Positions 60,477 to 64,000 of a stretch of DNA of 64,000 bases are shown one piece after another. Both the position numbers and the translations under genes were made by a program. Each line of letters begins with the position of its first letter. Position 1 is the first letter of the stretch. A model generated the notes under the pieces. It had not been told where the DNA came from. It worked only from the letters and a program-made list of their open reading frames with translations, and did not search any database. The DNA comes from Denitrobaculum tricleocarpae (GTDB lineage Bacteria; Pseudomonadota; Alphaproteobacteria; Kiloniellales; Kiloniellaceae), in the NCBI RefSeq assembly GCF_007004665.1, contig NZ_ML660054.1, forward strand, positions 248,001 to 312,000. The letters are read 5' to 3'.

Positions 60477-61431
60477 TCATCTTCTCTCCCGCTATGCCGA
60501 AGCCGTCTACTGGCTCGCCCGCTATGTCGAGCGGACGGAAAACCTGGCCCGCGTCCTCGATGTCAACGAGACGTTCAGCCGCGACAGCCGGGGCAGTCAG
60601 AACTGGCAGATGATCCTTCAGCTCTATCGCGACGAAGAACGCTTCGCCGAGACCGCTATGGAAGCCAGTGCGGATAACGTCCTGTATTTCTACGTGCTGG
60701 ATCCCAACAACCCCTCCTCAATCATCTCCTCGATCGGGATGGCACGGGAGAATGCGCGAACCCTGAGGCCCCTGATATCCACCGAAATGTGGATCCAGCT
60801 CAACATCCTCTACAATCATCTGCGCGCCATGACCCGCGCCAACCTTGCCGCGCCACGCATTGCCCGGCTCTGTTCCTTTATCAAGGAAGCCTGCCAGACT
60901 CACACGGGGATTACCGAGGGAACCTTTTACCGCGACGAAGGCTGGTATTTTTATCAGCTTGGCCGCTGGGTCGAACGTGCGGACCAAACCACGCGGCTGC
61001 TCGACGTCAAATATCATCTGCTCTTGCCCTCCCCTCAAGCCGTCGGCTCGCCACTGGATGTCAGCCAGTGGAACTCGGTTCTTCGCTCGGCGGCGGGATA
61101 CCATGCCTTCAGGCGGGTCCACCCCAGGGGTATGTCTCCAACCGGGGTGGCCGGCTTCCTGCTCTTTCACAAGCGGTTCCCCAGATCAGTCCTGGCCTGT
61201 ATCGAGGAACTGGAAGAGCTTTTGCACGAGATGAAGTCAACTTATGGCCTAAAGCGCGGCGTTGGCGCCCTTGAGCAGTTGGATGGCCTGCGCGGTGGCC
61301 TGGTAAACCAGACCGCCGAAGCCATCGTGAAAACCGGGTTGCACGAGTTCCTGGATTGGATCCAGTGCAGTTTAATCATTGTGCATGATGAATTGGGCCG
61401 GGACTTCTTCGGGTATGAGGAGGCCCAGTAG
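60469..61431 (+). CDS. Alpha-E domain-containing protein (DUF403)
   Basis: About 320 residues if started at the TTG at 60469, which overlaps the previous stop; a GTG at 60442 is also in frame. All-helical alpha-E domain with the hallmark LLSRYAEAVYWLARYVERTENLAR pattern at its start and a second one around WYFYQLGRWVERADQTTRLLD (about 165-185). It works with the ATP-grasp protein by gene-neighbour evidence; in many genomes a transglutaminase-like protease follows, but here it does not. Confidence 0.9.
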   Translation: MNNHLLSRYAEAVYWLARYVERTENLARVLDVNETFSRDSRGSQNWQMILQLYRDEERFAETAMEASADNVLYFYVLDPNNPSSIISSIGMARENARTLRPLISTEMWIQLNILYNHLRAMTRANLAAPRIARLCSFIKEACQTHTGITEGTFYRDEGWYFYQLGRWVERADQTTRLLDVKYHLLLPSPQAVGSPLDVSQWNSVLRSAAGYHAFRRVHPRGMSPTGVAGFLLFHKRFPRSVLACIEELEELLHEMKSTYGLKRGVGALEQLDGLRGGLVNQTAEAIVKTGLHEFLDWIQCSLIIVHDELGRDFFGYEEAQ

Positions 61432-61433
61432 AG

Positions 61434-61478
61434 AAGAGGCGCAATAGAGAAAGAGCGCAATAGAGGAGAAGCAGGGCA
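61434..61478. repeat. Short direct repeats after the alpha-E gene
   Basis: GCGCAATAGAG occurs twice (around 61439 and 61456) in a purine-rich stretch between the alpha-E and bpt genes. Too short to assign a function. Confidence 0.4.
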
Positions 61479-61560
61479 GAAATGCTTGCCAAATCAAGTT
61501 TCTGCTGCCGATATGGTCCAGAGCAGGGTAAGCTCTATCCGTGTGACTGCGAGAGCATCG

Positions 61561-62319
61561 ATGAAACCGGATAAAAACACTGCGCACCCAGGTCGAGTAG
61601 CAAAGCAATGGCGGGTTCCGCCCCAGGTCTATTGCGCACTGCCGGAAACACCCTGTCCCTATCTGGAGGGGCGCTGGGAGCGCAAGGTTATGACCGACAT
61701 TGCCGGCGCCGACGCCGTCGAGCAATACGACCTTCTGTCCCGCGCCGGCTTCCGGCGCAGTCATTTCTTCTCCTACCGGCCCGCCTGCAGTGGCTGCAAT
61801 GCCTGCGTACCGGTGAGAGTGATTGCCACGCAATTTCAGCCCGGCAAGTCCCTGAAGAGGGTAGCCAACCGAAACAAAAGCCTTCACGCCAGCGAACGCC
61901 CCGCCGTCGCGACGCACGAGCAATATGCCCTGTTCGACCTCTATCTGACCTCCCGGCATGCGGACGGCGAGATGATCGGAATGCGCTTCGACGACTACAG
62001 CGGCATGATCGAGCACACACGCCTGAACACCAACGTTATCGAGTTCCGGGACGAGAGCGGACGATTGCTCGCGGCCTGCCTCGTCGATTGGCTGATCGAC
62101 GGCCCCTCTGCCGTCTACAGCTTCTTTGATCCGGATCTTGAGGATCAGAGCCTTGGCAGCTATATGGTGCTCTGGCTGATCCAGGCCGCTGTCGCGCGCG
62201 GGCTGTCATATGTCTATCTGGGATACTGGATCGAAGCTTCTCCCAAGATGTCGTATAAGACCCGGTTCCGGCCGATTGAGGGTTTTACACCGCAGGGCTG
62301 GAAAATCCTGTTTGACTGA
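61561..62319 (+). CDS. bpt: Aspartate/glutamate leucyltransferase (arginyltransferase family)
   Basis: 252 residues from the ATG at 61561, in line with Bpt length. It transfers leucine from Leu-tRNA to proteins with N-terminal Asp or Glu, marking them for ClpS/ClpAP. The N-terminal cysteine pairs (Cys25/Cys32 and the CSGCNAC cluster at 76-82) and the GNAT-like C-terminal domain (about 105-245, with YLGYWIEASPKMSYK) are characteristic. It stands alone after the alpha-E gene. Confidence 0.94.
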   Translation: MKPDKNTAHPGRVAKQWRVPPQVYCALPETPCPYLEGRWERKVMTDIAGADAVEQYDLLSRAGFRRSHFFSYRPACSGCNACVPVRVIATQFQPGKSLKRVANRNKSLHASERPAVATHEQYALFDLYLTSRHADGEMIGMRFDDYSGMIEHTRLNTNVIEFRDESGRLLAACLVDWLIDGPSAVYSFFDPDLEDQSLGSYMVLWLIQAAVARGLSYVYLGYWIEASPKMSYKTRFRPIEGFTPQGWKILFD

Positions 62320-62733
62320 TGATCCGGCAGTTGCCCGCTTAACAGGTAAAGTCATGCCAACAGAGAACTCTATCGGTCTTTGAACGCGAGCACCCCGCCT
62401 GCCGCCTCTCTCAGTAGATCACAACGCAGGCATTAGATCACAACGCAGGCTCGCGAATTTGAACACTGCGGCAAAGAATCATCTAAAAATTGAATTCATT
62501 AGAAGAGTAAAACCGAAAGAAAGAGCTTCGGAAAAGTATTATTTTTGCAAAAAATGTAAGTTTATTTGTCACTTACGGGTCACGGTAAATCCATTGTCTG
62601 CCTAATATCTAGGCGTGTTTTCCTCTCTGTTGCAACGGCAAGAGAAGGTCTCTATTGTCTCGCAACGGCAGCCCGGATGGGGACAAAAATCTTCCGGATT
62701 TCTGCCAAAATTTTGTATCAGGGAGGATATTAT
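62320..62733. other. Intergenic region before the TRAP binding-protein gene
   Basis: 414 bp without a gene. It holds a 17-bp direct repeat at 62415-62450 and, from about 62455, an AT-rich stretch that should contain the promoter. No clear operator is visible. An open frame running in from 62566 is an extension of the next gene without a ribosome site. Confidence 0.4.
62415..62450. repeat. 17-bp direct repeat, 19-bp period
   Basis: TAGATCACAACGCAGGC is present at 62415-62431 and again, exactly, at 62434-62450, separated by AT. Probably a small local duplication; it could also be a two-site binding element, as the period is close to two helical turns. Confidence 0.75.
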
Positions 62734-63846
62734 ATGAAACGTCGTGACTTCCTAAAGCGGGCCTCGGCTACCGGCGCCGCAGCTGCAGCAACTGCAGCAG
62801 TCGCGTCCAGTTTTCCGACGCCTGCGATCGCGCAGGACAAACGCGAACTGAAGATGGTCACAACCTGGCCGAAGAACTTCCCGGGTCTGGGCACTGGTGC
62901 ACAGCGTCTGGCTGATTCCATCACCAAAATGACGGATGGCCGGATCACGGTGAAGCTCTTCGCAGCAGGCGAATTGGTTCCGCCTTTCGAGTCATTCGAC
63001 GCCGTCTCCAGCGGCACAGCCGACATGTACCATGCCGCCGACTACTACTGGCAGGGCAAGTCAAAGGCTTACAATTTCTTCACGGCCGTGCCTTACGGCT
63101 TCACCGCGACGGAAATCGATGCCTGGATCAACCACGGCGGCGGTCAGGAGTTGTGGGACGAACTCGGGGCAGACTTCAACATCAAGCATCTGCCGGCCGG
63201 TAACACCGGTGTCCAGATGGGTGGCTGGTTCAATAAGGAGATCAATTCTCTTGAAGACTTCAAAGGCCTGAAGATCCGTATGCCGGGTCTGGGCGGTGAA
63301 GTCCTTCGCCAGATCGGTGCAGCGGCTGTCAACCTTCCGGGCGGTGAAATCTTCCCGTCTCTGCAGTCCGGCGCTATCGACGCAACGGAATGGGTTGGCC
63401 CCTGGAATGATCTGGCCTTTGGCTTCTACAAGGTCACCAAGTTCTACTACTGGCCCGGTTTCCACGAGCCCGGCTCGATGCTTTGCTGCGGTATCAACAA
63501 GTCCGTCTGGGAGAGCTTCAGCGAGAGCGACCAGGCTCTGATCCGGGGCGCCGCACTGGCTGAAAACAACTACTCGCTCGCGGAATACAACGCGCGGAAC
63601 AACGACTCCCTGAAGACCCTGATCAACGATCACGGTGTTCAGCTGCGCCAGTTCAGCGACGAGGTTATGACCGCAATCGGGACCGCATCGGGCGAAGTTG
63701 TCGCCACCGCGGCCGATGAGGGCGGGATCACGAAAAAGGTCTACGACAGTTACATGGCCTTCCGCAGCGGTTCGATCGCCTGGTCGAAGCTCTCGGATCA
63801 AGGCTACTGGAACGCTCGTTCCTTGCCGTTCAAATACGGACGATAG
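62734..63846 (+). CDS. TRAP transporter substrate-binding protein with Tat signal (TakP/DctP type)
   Basis: 370 residues from the ATG at 62734 with an ideal GGGAGG site. The start MKRRDFLKRASATG has a twin-arginine motif and the signal ends near AIAQ (residue 34), so it is exported folded. The mature part resembles the TakP/2-oxoacid receptors: TTWPKNFPGLGTGAQRLA, KIRMPGLGGEVLRQIG and ATEWVGPWNDLAFG. No TRAP permease is in the window and a terminator follows, so it is expressed alone and must share permeases encoded elsewhere. Confidence 0.93.
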   Translation: MKRRDFLKRASATGAAAAATAAVASSFPTPAIAQDKRELKMVTTWPKNFPGLGTGAQRLADSITKMTDGRITVKLFAAGELVPPFESFDAVSSGTADMYHAADYYWQGKSKAYNFFTAVPYGFTATEIDAWINHGGGQELWDELGADFNIKHLPAGNTGVQMGGWFNKEINSLEDFKGLKIRMPGLGGEVLRQIGAAAVNLPGGEIFPSLQSGAIDATEWVGPWNDLAFGFYKVTKFYYWPGFHEPGSMLCCGINKSVWESFSESDQALIRGAALAENNYSLAEYNARNNDSLKTLINDHGVQLRQFSDEVMTAIGTASGEVVATAADEGGITKKVYDSYMAFRSGSIAWSKLSDQGYWNARSLPFKYGR

Positions 63847-63908
63847 GCCTTAATTGCGCTTACGCCTGCGGGTAAGAGCCAAGGGAGTGAGCGTGAAAGC
63901 TTAGAGAG

Positions 63909-63941
63909 AAGGTCCGCACTGAACGCCAGCGCGGACCTTTT
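63909..63941 (+). terminator. Rho-independent terminator of the TRAP binding-protein gene
   Basis: Nine-bp stem AAGGTCCGC (63909-63917) / GCGGACCTT (63931-63939) with a 13-nt loop and a TTTT tail, 62 bp past the stop codon. Confidence 0.8.
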
Positions 63942-64000
63942 CGTCATTCAAGACCGTAAATCCTCCTCTCGCCCGATGATGAGAGGCTGATTTGAGATCT

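Noticed and set aside
1-64000. CRISPR arrays, prophage, transposases, integrases, tRNA or rRNA genes
   Set aside because: None seen on reading both strands; tRNA detection by eye is limited, so a tRNAscan-type search would be decisive.

Overview
The window looks like a chromosomal segment of a free-living, probably marine or soil alphaproteobacterium, most likely of the Rhodospirillales/Kiloniellales type. The grounds are the high G+C coding sequence, three TRAP-transporter loci, an aspartate/glutamate leucyltransferase (Bpt), the ATP-grasp/alpha-E pair, a separated MotA/MotB pair and the general codon style. This placement is inference; there is no rRNA gene to confirm it. I saw no rRNA, tRNA, CRISPR array, prophage or insertion sequence.

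Layout. 0.2-7.2 kb: a malonate utilisation locus (malonyl-CoA decarboxylase, TRAP transporter QMP, GntR regulator, malonyl-CoA synthetase) with a palindromic operator in the divergent promoter. 7.2-15.3 kb: housekeeping and assorted genes (type 2 ArgC, a GFA protein, an EEP-family protein, a DMT exporter, a PanE-like reductase, an XRE-cupin regulator, a penicillin-acylase-family Ntn hydrolase). 15.3-21.2 kb: a cyanate locus (binding protein, permease, ATPase, cyanase). It is divergent from a PAS-containing sigma-54 activator, with a textbook -24/-12 promoter, an IHF-like site and repeated upstream activator sequences between them. 21.2-24.4 kb: a lipoprotein and the transsulfuration pair. 24.5-27.8 kb: a divergent GlxA-type/PfpI pair and a ferric-reductase-like flavoprotein. 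27.8-32.5 kb: a TRAP transporter followed by a cobalt-type nitrile hydratase with its accessory protein. 33-39.5 kb: a small XRE protein, a lipoprotein rhodanese, a 1-Cys peroxiredoxin, a winged-helix/TPR regulator, an atypical SDR, and a TauE/SafE exporter divergent from a LysR regulator across a perfect dyad.

39.5-49.3 kb is a sugar utilisation locus. It has a lyxose-isomerase-like cupin, a Dabb protein, a Gfo/Idh/MocA dehydrogenase and a four-gene sugar ABC transporter, divergent from an unusual 831-residue gene that joins a LacI-type repressor to a DUF1479 (2OG-oxygenase-like) domain. The 0.9-kb gap holds six copies of a TGTAACGTTACA-type operator. An in-frame Shine-Dalgarno/ATG inside the fused gene suggests that a free DUF1479 protein could also be made.

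49.3-64 kb: flavin reductase, membrane-anchored methyltransferase, MotA/MotB, a SEC-C protein, a taurine-pyruvate-type aminotransferase and DAHP synthase behind a complete transcription attenuator with an aromatic-rich leader peptide. Then come a Bcr/CflA-type drug exporter behind a second, arginine-rich leader peptide plus terminator, a SnoaL-like protein, the ATP-grasp/alpha-E pair, Bpt, and a lone Tat-exported TRAP binding protein closed by a terminator. The most notable material is regulatory: two leader-peptide attenuators, the sigma-54 cyanate control region, and the LacI-DUF1479 fusion with its operator array.
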